A stretch of 27,317 nucleotides of DNA, from the NCBI GenBank assembly GCA_946481025.1, contig CAMLNA010000051.1:1-27317 (forward strand), in the 5' to 3' direction. Under the pieces are notes generated by a model. That model had not been told where the DNA came from. It searched no databases and saw only the letters and a program-made list of their open reading frames with translations. Every line of letters begins with the position of its first letter. Positions within the stretch are counted from its first letter, which is position 1. Positions 1 through 6,863 of the stretch are shown here, piece after piece. The position numbers were made by a program, and so were the translations under genes. The DNA is from an uncultured Rivibacter sp. GTDB lineage: Bacteria > Pseudomonadota > Gammaproteobacteria > Burkholderiales > Burkholderiaceae.

Positions 1-1786
1 ACGACTCGCCCAGCCGCTTGATCCGCTTGGAGGTTTCCTGGATCTGCTCGCGCAGGGTGTTCATGCCGCCGATGGTGTTCTGCACCGCGTGCAGGCCGGA
101 CTCGGCAGCCTGCAGCGATTGGCGCGCCACCTGGGCCGACTGCTGGGCTTGCGCGGACACGTCGTTGATTCGGCCTGCCATCTGGAGCACCGACTCGCCG
201 GTTTCGCGGATCTCGCGCAGCTGCTCGTCAGAAGCCGCCAGCAGCTCGGTCGACGTGGCCTCCACCTGTTGCGTCGTTTCGGTCACGCGGGACACCGTGC
301 CCTGCACCTGCGACACCAGCGTGCGCAGCTCTTCCACCGTGTAGTTCACCGAGTCGGCGATGGCGCCGGTGATGTCTTCGGTCACCGTGGCCTGTTGCGT
401 CAGGTCGCCTTCGGCCACCGTCTGCAGTTCGTTCATCAACCGCAAAATGGCCGCCTGGTTGGCGTCGTTCACGCGCTTGGCTTCCTGCTCCTGGCGTTCG
501 GCTTCCTGGCGCTGCGTTTCGGCGATGGCCGCGCGTTGACGCTGGTCTTGCAGGTAGGCCATCAGCAGGCCGCCGGCGCCGGCGAGGGCCAGCAGCAGCG
601 ACAGCACGATCAGCACGATGTTGAAGGCGGAGAGGCCGGCGCTGCCCTCGAGGCTTTCCTGCACCTGCTCGAGGCCCTTACGCAGCGGCTCGCTGTCGGC
701 AATGATCGCCGCCTGCGCTTCGCGGGCGGACACCAGGCCCTGCAGGTTGCCCAGAATGGCGCCAGCCTGCGTGCGGGTCTCTTCGTACAGCTTCATCAGC
801 GCCTCGAGGCGCTCCTTCGTCTGCGGGTCCTTCGTGCCGGGCAGGCGCAGCTCGGGGTTGCCGTCGGACAGGCCCTGCGCGATTTCACGGAAGGAGTTCA
901 AGTCCTTGCCGAGCAGGAACACGGCTTCGGGCGACACGCCTTCCATCGTCAGGAATTCGTTGGCCGATTTGCCGATGCGCTGCGTCAGCATCACCAGCTG
1001 GCCCACGGCCGAGAGTTCGGCCGGCGAGGCGTCCTGCTGCAGCTTGAGCGAGGACACCGTCTCGGCAATTTCGAGCAGGTCGGACGACTGGCGGTTGATG
1101 GCGCGAAGCGCCTGGCCCACCTGCGTCAGGATCTTCTGCTGGCCCAGCACGGTCTGCGCGTTCTTCTCGGCGCGGTCCACCAGCGGCAGCAGCGGCTCGA
1201 GCGCCTGCTGCGCTCCGGCGGGGGCCGGGTCGAGGTCGGGCGCGCCGTCCTTCAGGCCGCGCACGTTGTGCGCCAGCACTTCCATGCTCTCCTGCACCTC
1301 GGGGAAGGCCTGCGGGCTGCCGATCAGCGCCTGCGACACCGACTTCGCGAGCCGCTGCGACTGCATCAGCGCCTGGCCGGAAGCACCCACCTGGGCCGCA
1401 CCCTTGGCGGCCGAGTTGATCGAGAACACCGTCGAGGCGACCAGGCCCAGAAGGCCCAGCACCAGCATCCCGCCCAGGATGCGCTGCTGCTGGCCGGTGG
1501 AGAGGTGGCCGATCAGCGGCAGCGGCGCACCCACCTCGCCGGCTTCGGCGGCCTGGATGCGCGTTTCGCTGAATTCGCCCGGCAGCTCCGAAGGCGCAGC
1601 CTCCGAGATGATCGACGAGTCCGCGCTTGCAGTCTGGATGGTGGTGGGCTCCATGGCGAGCGTGCCGCCCGGCCCCACGGAGACATCGTTGTCCGCTGGA
1701 TAGGCTTCGTCGAAGGGCAGGTCGTCCGATGCGTCGGGTTGCGACTTGGGCTTACCGAAACCCTTGATCTTGTTCAGAAAACTCAT
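1..1786 (-). CDS. pilJ: PilJ-type methyl-accepting chemotaxis transducer, partial (C-terminus beyond left edge)
   Basis: Membrane sensor of the Pil-Chp chemosensory system that controls type IV pilus twitching. The frame starts MSFLNKIKGFGK at 1786, about 6 bases after an AGAGGGG ribosome-binding site, and gives about 595 residues before the window ends. Seen: a roughly 100-residue polar cytoplasmic N-terminus, a first membrane helix at about 103-123, a periplasmic part (about 124-388) with two similar helical segments (ALMQSQRLAKSVSQAL and LVMLTQRIGKSANEFL) typical of PilJ sensor domains, a second membrane helix at about 389-411, then a HAMP-like and long coiled-coil signalling region. The conserved hairpin tip and the C-terminus lie outside the window. 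It is the last visible gene of pilG-pilH-pilI-pilJ, 60 bases after pilI. The family call is firm; the ligand is unknown. Confidence 0.93.
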   Translation of the reverse strand, partial: MSFLNKIKGFGKPKSQPDASDDLPFDEAYPADNDVSVGPGGTLAMEPTTIQTASADSSIISEAAPSELPGEFSETRIQAAEAGEVGAPLPLIGHLSTGQQQRILGGMLVLGLLGLVASTVFSINSAAKGAAQVGASGQALMQSQRLAKSVSQALIGSPQAFPEVQESMEVLAHNVRGLKDGAPDLDPAPAGAQQALEPLLPLVDRAEKNAQTVLGQQKILTQVGQALRAINRQSSDLLEIAETVSSLKLQQDASPAELSAVGQLVMLTQRIGKSANEFLTMEGVSPEAVFLLGKDLNSFREIAQGLSDGNPELRLPGTKDPQTKERLEALMKLYEETRTQAGAILGNLQGLVSAREAQAAIIADSEPLRKGLEQVQESLEGSAGLSAFNIVLIVLSLLLALAGAGGLLMAYLQDQRQRAAIAETQRQEAERQEQEAKRVNDANQAAILRLMNELQTVAEGDLTQQATVTEDITGAIADSVNYTVEELRTLVSQVQGTVSRVTETTQQVEATSTELLAASDEQLREIRETGESVLQMAGRINDVSAQAQQSAQVARQSLQAAESGLHAVQNTIGGMNTLREQIQETSKRIKRLGES

Positions 1787-1846
1787 AGGCCCCTCTTCTT
1801 CCTGCTTGCGCTTTTATCTCGCTGATCGATCGATACCGGTGGGCGA

Positions 1847-2374
1847 TCAGCCCACGATCTTGAGGAAGGACTCGTCGCCGGCGAGAGCCGCCAGGCGAAG
1901 TTCCTGCCATACACGTCCACTGCTGTCGCGATAGCGACCGCCGACGAATCCAGGCTTGGGTCTGCCTTCGTCGGCGTCTTCTTCCAGCTGCTCACGGCTG
2001 CGCAGACCCGAGAGCTTGTCCACCAGCATTGCGCAGTTGATCTCGAGCACCGGGTTGAACGCGATCAGCCGCAGCTGCTCGCGTGCGAATTCGTTGGCCG
2101 CCTGGCTCTTGAGCCCCAGGAAGCCGGCCAGGTCGACCACGCCGTGCAGACCGCCCCGCAGGTTGGCCACGCCGAGGAACCAGCCGCTCGTGTGCGGCAC
2201 GGGCACCAGGGCCCCGAACGGAAAGATCTCGCCGGCTTCGCCCAACGGCAGCAGAAAGCCCTGGCCACCGGACTCGACAGCGAGCCAGGTGGCCGTGTTC
2301 GCCTGCGTACGCGCGACCTTCAGGCGCTCGGCCAGCCGGCTTTGCAGTTCACGCAGTGCTTCTCGTTTAGCCAT
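1847..2374 (-). CDS. pilI: CheW-like adaptor PilI
   Basis: Cytoplasmic CheW-domain scaffold of 175 residues that links the PilJ receptor to its histidine kinase in twitching motility. The protein has the CheW-fold pattern throughout: a strand TATWLAVESGGQGFLLPLGEAGEIFPF near 27-53, then GWFLGVANLRG and a GVVDLAGFLG segment in the middle, and a C-terminal part with an INCAMLVDKLSG strand. No methyl-accepting or kinase domain is present, so it is an adaptor and not a CheV or CheA. It lies between pilH (28 bases upstream) and pilJ (60 bases downstream) on the same strand. No strong Shine-Dalgarno is visible before the ATG, so translation may depend on coupling to the upstream gene. The name follows from domain plus position. 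Confidence 0.9.
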   Translation of the reverse strand: MAKREALRELQSRLAERLKVARTQANTATWLAVESGGQGFLLPLGEAGEIFPFGALVPVPHTSGWFLGVANLRGGLHGVVDLAGFLGLKSQAANEFAREQLRLIAFNPVLEINCAMLVDKLSGLRSREQLEEDADEGRPKPGFVGGRYRDSSGRVWQELRLAALAGDESFLKIVG

Positions 2375-2402
2375 TCACGCTGCTCGTTGGTGCTTCTTGT
2401 TC

Positions 2403-2768
2403 TTAGCCGAAGGCCTTGATCTTGGCCACCAGCTCATCGGCATCGACAGGCTTCACGACGTAGTCGCGCGCGCCCTGGCGCATGCCCCAGACCTTGTCGG
2501 TTTCCTGGTTCTTGCTGGTGCACATGATCACCGGGATGTCGCCGTAGTTCGGGTCACGGGTGATCGCACGGGTGAGCTGGAAGCCGTTGAGGCCGGGCAT
2601 CACCACGTCCATCAGGATGAGGTCGGGCTTGTCCTCGGCCAGGCGGCGCATCGCCTCGTCGCCGTTTTCGGCCGTGCGCACCTGGTAGCCACGCTTGGTC
2701 AGGATTTCGGACAAATAGTGGAGCTCGGTCTTGGAGTCGTCCACCAGCAGGATTTTCTGAATCGGCAT
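2403..2768 (-). CDS. pilH: Twitching motility response regulator PilH
   Basis: Single-domain CheY-like receiver of 121 residues, with no output domain. The key residues are all present: the acidic pair D10-D11, phospho-acceptor D54 in LILMDVVMPGLNG, T84 in IMCTSK and K106 in VVKPVD. In the Pil-Chp system PilH and PilG are the two receivers phosphorylated by the kinase ChpA/PilL and act in opposition on pilus extension and retraction. Position (second in the operon, after pilG and before pilI) and the near-identical start to known PilH proteins (KILLVDDSKTEL) support the name. A purine-rich AAGAGGAAAA stretch sits just before the ATG. A strong GC hairpin lies in the 111-base gap to pilG. Confidence 0.92.
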   Translation of the reverse strand: MPIQKILLVDDSKTELHYLSEILTKRGYQVRTAENGDEAMRRLAEDKPDLILMDVVMPGLNGFQLTRAITRDPNYGDIPVIMCTSKNQETDKVWGMRQGARDYVVKPVDADELVAKIKAFG

Positions 2769-2788
2769 GGCTCGTTTTCCTCTTTCAA

Positions 2789-2812
2789 CGGCGGCACTGC
2801 GCGGTGCCGCCG
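2789..2812 (-). repeat. 9-bp inverted repeat (hairpin) between pilG and pilH
   Basis: The arms CGGCGGCAC (2789-2797) and GTGCCGCCG (2804-2812) are perfectly complementary around a 6-base loop. The hairpin lies about 20 bases before the pilH start on the minus strand and is not followed by a T-run, so it is not a standard intrinsic terminator. It could stabilise or delimit a processed transcript end between pilG and pilH, or be a protein-binding dyad. Confidence 0.55.
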
Positions 2813-2879
2813 GGTACTGCTATCACTGAACTGCTGGCAGGCGCCCTGGACCGTGCTGCGGACACCCGCACGCACCGCC

Positions 2880-3281
2880 TCAGGCTGCCCGCTTGTACTG
2901 CTCCACCGCCTGGAGCAGCTGGTCTTTCGTGAAGGGCTTGGTCAGGTAGTCCTCGGAGCCGACCATGCGGCCCCGCGCCTTGTCGAACAGGCCGTCCTTC
3001 GACGACAGCATGATGACCGGCACGCGCGAGAACTTCGGGTTGCGCTTGATGATGGCGCAGGTCTGGTAGCCGTCGAGCCGGGGCATCAGGATGTCGCAGA
3101 AGATCAGGTGCGGTTCGCAGTCATTGACCTTGGCCAATGCATCGAAGCCATCTTCGGCGAGCACGACTTCGTAGCCGCCCTGCTTGAGAAAGATCTCGGC
3201 GCTGCGCCGGATGGTGTTGCTGTCGTCTATCACAAGCACCTTGGTACCAGCCCCTTGGCCGGCCTGCCCTGCTTCGCTCAC
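2880..3281 (-). CDS. pilG: Twitching motility response regulator PilG
   Basis: CheY-like single receiver of 133 residues, first gene of the pil chemosensory operon. The start is a GTG at 3281 giving MSEAGQAGQG; it is chosen because AGGAG lies about 8 bases upstream and no ATG is available before the conserved KVLVIDDSNTIRRSAE segment. Phosphorylation residues seen: D19-D20, acceptor D63 in LIFCDILMPRLDG, S93/S94 and K115 in LTKPFT. The IRRSAEIFLKQGGYEV segment is characteristic of PilG. In the known system PilG, phosphorylated by ChpA/PilL, promotes pilus extension and cAMP signalling. A rubredoxin gene ends 63 bases upstream on the same strand and may share its transcript. Confidence 0.93.
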   Translation of the reverse strand: MSEAGQAGQGAGTKVLVIDDSNTIRRSAEIFLKQGGYEVVLAEDGFDALAKVNDCEPHLIFCDILMPRLDGYQTCAIIKRNPKFSRVPVIMLSSKDGLFDKARGRMVGSEDYLTKPFTKDQLLQAVEQYKRAA

Positions 3282-3344
3282 GGACGGACTCCTAACGACT
3301 TGTGACCCCGCGGAAGAGCGTCCGAGGGGGTTGTAGGCATGCGG

Positions 3345-3518
3345 CTAAATCTGCACCATCTCGAAGTCCTCCTTGCGGGCTCCGCACTCGGGACAGGTCC
3401 AGTTCATCGGCACGTCGGCCCATTTGGTGCCGGGCGCAATGCCATGTTCGGGGTCGCCTGCCGCCTCGTCATAGATCCAGCCGCAAATGAGGCACATCCA
3501 GGTCTGCGATTCGCTCAC
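3345..3518 (-). CDS. Rubredoxin
   Basis: A 57-residue iron protein with the complete rubredoxin pattern: C9-x2-C12 (MCLICGWIYDEAAG) and C42-x2-C45 (WTCPECGARKEDFE), the aromatic core residues W14, Y16 and W40, and the PGTKWADVP loop. The four cysteines bind one mononuclear iron used for single-electron transfer in the cytoplasm. A GTG at 3518 gives the usual short N-terminal extension before the first cysteine pair; the internal ATG at residue 8 would leave no extension and is less likely. It lies upstream of pilG in the same direction and divergent to the thiD-like/hemL pair. Its redox partner is not visible in the window. Confidence 0.95.
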   Translation of the reverse strand: MSESQTWMCLICGWIYDEAAGDPEHGIAPGTKWADVPMNWTCPECGARKEDFEMVQI

Positions 3519-3535
3519 TTAGTCTTTTAGCTTCA

Positions 3536-3557
3536 CTACAATGAATAACGATTGTAG
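3536..3557. promoter_or_regulatory. 7-bp dyad with overlapping -10-like hexamers, between rubredoxin and thiD-like genes
   Basis: CTACAAT (3536-3542) and ATTGTAG (3551-3557) are perfect inverted copies separated by 8 bases. Each arm contains TACAAT, a one-mismatch -10 hexamer, one facing each way, in an AT-richer stretch of an otherwise GC-rich region. The leftward copy would start transcription about 25 bases before the rubredoxin GTG. No convincing -35 box is seen for either. It may be a pair of overlapping divergent promoters, an operator, or both; which protein binds is unknown. Confidence 0.4.
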
Positions 3558-3674
3558 CCACGCGATCTCTGAAAAATCCAAGAGTTCGTAGGCACATACG
3601 CAACATACCTCACACTTTTCTAGAAGGTCGAACGCAGAACTTCCTGCAGCCCGGCCCACCCCCAAAAGCGCCTG

Positions 3675-4622
3675 ATGACCACCGCCCCCATCGCCCCTTC
3701 CGACACCAACCCCGAGGTCCTGCAGGAGCCGCCCGCCCCCGCCTGCGTGATGAGCTTCAATGCCAGCGACCCGAGCGGCGCCGGCGGGCTGGCCGGCGAC
3801 GTGACCACCATTGCCGCCATGGGCGCCCATGCGCTGCCGGTGGTCACATCGATCGTGCTGCGAGACACCGCCGAGGTGTTCGAGGCGTCCGAGATCGAGC
3901 CCGACACCATCGTCGAGCAGGCGCGCAGCATTCTGGAAGACGTGACCATCTCCGCCTGGAAGGTCGGCTTCCTGGGCAGCGCCGAGGGGGTCAGCGCGGT
4001 GGCGGAGGTGTTGTCCGACTACGCCGATGTGCCGCTGGTCGCCTACCTGCCCAACCTCTCCTGGATGGACGAAGACCCGCTGGCCGGCTACCTGGACGCC
4101 TTCCGCGAGCTGGTGCTGCCGCAAACCGAGGTGCTGGTGGGCAACCACAAGACGCTCACCGACTTCCTGCTGCCCGAGTGGGAAGCCGAGCGCCCGCCGT
4201 CTGCGCGCGAGCTGGCCGTGGCCGCCAGCGAACATGGCGCCCGCTACGTGCTGGTGACCGGCGTGCAGCTGCCCGACCAGTTCATCGACAACGTGCTGGC
4301 GTCGGCGCAGGGCGCCATCACCGGCGAGAAGTTCGAGCGCTTCGAGACCAGCTTCGTGGGCGCCGGCGAAACGCTGTCGGCCGCGCTCGCGGCGCTGGTG
4401 GCCAGCGGCCAGGAGCTGCACGTGGCCGTGTCCGAGGCACTGAGCTTCCTCGACCAGTCGCTCGACGCCGGTTTCCGGCCCGGCATGGGCAACGTGGTGC
4501 CCGACCGCTTCTTCTGGGCGCTGCCGCCTGCCGAAGAAGGCGCCGAAGGCGAGGAGCCCCAGGGCGGCGGCCCCGGCGGCAGCGACCCCGACAAGCCGGC
4601 GCCCGGCCGCAGCATCCACTGA
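3675..4622 (+). CDS. Divergent ThiD-like (hydroxymethylpyrimidine/phosphomethylpyrimidine kinase family) protein
   Basis: The N-terminal half is clearly ThiD-like: [20 protein letters not shown] (residues 28-47) matches the substrate-binding SDPSGGAG...D start of HMP kinases, followed by ALPVVTSI and WKVGFLGS. The rest departs from ThiD: the usual DPVM segment is absent ([13 protein letters not shown] instead), and the GTGC anion-hole/catalytic cysteine motif is replaced by GAGET (229-233), closer to the GAGD of the ribokinase superfamily but with Glu in place of Asp. A 30-residue Pro/Gly/Glu-rich tail follows PDRFFWALP. The stop is 13 bases before hemL, so the two are probably co-transcribed. 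It may be an active kinase with an altered site or have lost the ThiD reaction. The fold is likely; thiamine synthesis as its role is unproven. Confidence 0.75.
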   Translation: MTTAPIAPSDTNPEVLQEPPAPACVMSFNASDPSGAGGLAGDVTTIAAMGAHALPVVTSIVLRDTAEVFEASEIEPDTIVEQARSILEDVTISAWKVGFLGSAEGVSAVAEVLSDYADVPLVAYLPNLSWMDEDPLAGYLDAFRELVLPQTEVLVGNHKTLTDFLLPEWEAERPPSARELAVAASEHGARYVLVTGVQLPDQFIDNVLASAQGAITGEKFERFETSFVGAGETLSAALAALVASGQELHVAVSEALSFLDQSLDAGFRPGMGNVVPDRFFWALPPAEEGAEGEEPQGGGPGGSDPDKPAPGRSIH

Positions 4623-4635
4623 CCACCTTCCCCCG

Positions 4636-5922
4636 ATGAGCGCAAACGCAAAGCTGTTCGAGCGTGCCCAGCACGTCATCCCGGGCGGCGTGAACTCGCC
4701 GGTGCGCGCCTTCCGCGCGGTGGGCGGCACGCCGCGTTTCATCACGCGGGCACAGGGCGCCTACCTGTGGGACGCCGACGACCGGCGCTACATCGACTAC
4801 ATCGGCTCGTGGGGCCCCATGATCCTGGGGCACGGCCACCCGGCAGTGCTCGGGGCGGTGCAGAAGGCGGCGACCGAGGGCTTCTCCTTCGGCGCCCCCA
4901 CCGAACGCGAGATCGAGCTGGCCGAGGAGATCCTGAAGTTCGTGCCGAGCGCCGAGCAGGTGCGGCTGGTGAGTTCGGGCACCGAAGCGGCCATGAGCGC
5001 GATCCGCCTGGCCCGCGGCGCCACCGGCCGGCCCAGGCTGATCAAGTTCGAAGGCTGCTACCACGGCCATGCCGACGCCCTGCTGGTGAAGGCCGGCTCG
5101 GGCCTGGCGACCTTCGGCCACCCCACCAGCGCCGGCGTGCCGCCCGAGGTGGTGCAGCACACGCTGGTGCTCGAGTACAACAACCTCGAGCAGCTCGAAG
5201 CCGCCTTCGCCGAGCACGGCAAGGAGCTGGCCTGCGTGATGATCGAGCCGATCGCCGGCAACATGAACTTCGTGCGGGCCGCCGTGCCCTTCATGAAGCG
5301 CCTGCGCGAGCTGTGCACGCAGCATGGCGCGCTGCTCGTGTTCGACGAGGTCATGACCGGCTTCCGCGTGGCGCTGGGCAGCGCGCAGAGCCTGTATGCC
5401 AAGGCCATCCCCGGCTTCGCGCCGGACCTGAGCGTCTTTGGCAAGGTGATCGGCGGCGGCATGCCGCTGGCCGCATTTGCCGGGCCGCGCGCTGTGATGC
5501 AGCAACTGGCGCCGCTGGGCCCGGTCTACCAGGCCGGCACGCTGAGCGGCAACCCGGTCGCCACCGCCTGCGGACTCGCCACCCTGAAGGAAATCCAGAA
5601 ACCCGGCTTCTTCGATGCGCTGGCGGCACGCACCCGCTCACTCGTGGACGGCCTCCTGGCCGCTGCGCGAGAGGCGGGCGTGCCGATGGCAGGCGATTGC
5701 GAAGGCGGCATGTTCGGCTTCTTCTTCGCGAGCGAACTGCCGCAGCACTACGGCGCCGTGATGGCCACCGACAAGGAGCGCTTCAACCGCTTCTTCCACG
5801 CCATGCTGGACGGCGGGGTCTACCTCGCACCAGCGCTCTACGAAGCCGGCTTCGTGAGCTCGGCCCACACGGCCGACGACATCGCCGGCACCGTGCAGGC
5901 CGCGCAAGCGGCCTTGCGCTGA
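4636..5922 (+). CDS. hemL: Glutamate-1-semialdehyde 2,1-aminomutase
   Basis: PLP enzyme that converts glutamate-1-semialdehyde to 5-aminolevulinate, the second step of the C5 route to heme and other tetrapyrroles. The 428-residue length is standard. Visible features: [12 protein letters not shown] near the N-terminus, the [15 protein letters not shown] phosphate-binding segment (113-127), [28 protein letters not shown] (236-245) with the PLP-pyridine Asp, and the Schiff-base lysine K270 in [11 protein letters not shown]. All catalytic residues are intact. It follows the thiD-like gene after 13 bases with no clear Shine-Dalgarno. The stop is only 2 bases from the stop of the convergent gene. 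Confidence 0.97.
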   Translation: MSANAKLFERAQHVIPGGVNSPVRAFRAVGGTPRFITRAQGAYLWDADDRRYIDYIGSWGPMILGHGHPAVLGAVQKAATEGFSFGAPTEREIELAEEILKFVPSAEQVRLVSSGTEAAMSAIRLARGATGRPRLIKFEGCYHGHADALLVKAGSGLATFGHPTSAGVPPEVVQHTLVLEYNNLEQLEAAFAEHGKELACVMIEPIAGNMNFVRAAVPFMKRLRELCTQHGALLVFDEVMTGFRVALGSAQSLYAKAIPGFAPDLSVFGKVIGGGMPLAAFAGPRAVMQQLAPLGPVYQAGTLSGNPVATACGLATLKEIQKPGFFDALAARTRSLVDGLLAAAREAGVPMAGDCEGGMFGFFFASELPQHYGAVMATDKERFNRFFHAMLDGGVYLAPALYEAGFVSSAHTADDIAGTVQAAQAALR

Positions 5923-5924
5923 GT

Positions 5925-6395
5925 TCAGGCCGGCGATGAACGCAGGCCGTAGGCCTTGCCGCCCACCCACAGGTACTCGGCCCGCAGGACCGGCTCGCCC
6001 TTCTCTTCGTTGAAGGTGAAGCCCAGCACGGCCACCTCCTGGCCCGGCTTCAGCTCGGGCACCTTCCAGGCATCCATCCGGGTGAGCGGCGCGAGTTCGA
6101 CATGCCACAGTCTGTCGCGGCGGGTCGGCAGCTGGGCGGCAGCCAAGAGCTTCGGGCCGTCGACCGGCGTGCTCTGAGGCGGTACCGGGCGTTGCGCGAG
6201 GTCGGCCGGCAGCTTCAGGTCCGGCTTGATTTCGAGGTCGAACTCCACGTGCGGGTTGCGCCACGAAACCTTGGCGGCACGGCCCTCCAGCCAGAGGGGG
6301 CGGTTCTGGTCGAAGCTGCTCCAGCCATGGTGGGCGAAGGCGCCGGGCAGGACGAAGAGCGAGGCACCTGCAGACAGCACGAGACGTCGTTGCAT
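5925..6395 (-). CDS. Secreted DUF6152-like protein
   Basis: A predicted exported protein of 156 residues and unknown biochemical role. The start at 6395 is chosen because GGAG lies about 7 bases upstream and the N-terminus MQRRLVLSAGASLFVLPGAFA is a signal peptide (cleavage likely before HHGWSSFD). The mature protein resembles DUF6152: HHGWSSFDQNRPLWLEGRAAKVSWRNPH, then a beta-rich single domain with a WHVELAPLTRM strand and a KPGQEVAVLGFTFN segment. It is the last gene of a three-gene minus-strand unit, 11 bases after a small membrane protein, a pairing that suggests they act together at the membrane or in the periplasm. The family call is from recalled motif similarity. Confidence 0.7.
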   Translation of the reverse strand: MQRRLVLSAGASLFVLPGAFAHHGWSSFDQNRPLWLEGRAAKVSWRNPHVEFDLEIKPDLKLPADLAQRPVPPQSTPVDGPKLLAAAQLPTRRDRLWHVELAPLTRMDAWKVPELKPGQEVAVLGFTFNEEKGEPVLRAEYLWVGGKAYGLRSSPA

Positions 6396-6406
6396 TCGAG
6401 GCTCCT

Positions 6407-6832
6407 TCAGAGGTAGGCGATCCAGCGACCGCAGACGATAACGGCGAGCCACAACCCCAGCGACAACACGGTCTGTGCGCGCGCCAGCGCATCGAGCCGG
6501 CGCACGCCGCCTCGCGCATGGAAGGCCAGGGCGTTGAGGCCCACAGCCCCCAGCAACCCCATCTTCAGCAGGAAGGCCCGGTTGGCGACCAGCTCGTCGA
6601 ACTGCGAGGCCAGCATGGTGAGGCCGCTCGCCGCCGCCAGGCCGAAGCCTGCGAGCGACAGGCCGAGCGACAGGCGGGCCAGGTCCACCGGCGGCAAGCC
6701 GGGGCCGAAGCCCCACACCCGCAGCTCGAAGACCACGAGGCTGCCCAGCAGCAGCGCGATACCGACGATGTGCAGCGCCTCGAGCGCGGGGTAGGCGTAG
6801 GGGTGCGAGACGATCCAGGCGAAGGCCTTCAT
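6407..6832 (-). CDS. Small four-helix integral membrane protein (DUF6644-like)
   Basis: A hydrophobic protein of 141 residues with four predicted membrane helices at about 17-37, 54-76, 88-105 and 118-138. The first helix, ALHIVGIALLLGSLVVFELRVWG, holds a histidine (H21) and an arginine near the membrane edges, as seen in small redox or metal-linked membrane families. The start at 6832 is chosen because the longer frame upstream runs into the stop region of the peptidase gene and adds only charged, non-membrane sequence. It lies between the M3 peptidase gene (31 bases) and the secreted DUF6152-like gene (11 bases). I infer a partnership with the latter; the DUF number is tentative and no activity can be assigned. 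Confidence 0.65.
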   Translation of the reverse strand: MKAFAWIVSHPYAYPALEALHIVGIALLLGSLVVFELRVWGFGPGLPPVDLARLSLGLSLAGFGLAAASGLTMLASQFDELVANRAFLLKMGLLGAVGLNALAFHARGGVRRLDALARAQTVLSLGLWLAVIVCGRWIAYL

Positions 6833-6863
6833 GTCGGGCAGCCTTCGCCGACCGGCCCTGCGC

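Noticed and set aside
89..1825. A 578-codon open frame on the plus strand opposite pilJ
   Set aside because: Its product is a His/Arg/Leu-rich sequence without family motifs, while the minus strand gives a full PilJ sequence; it is an antisense shadow caused by high GC content.
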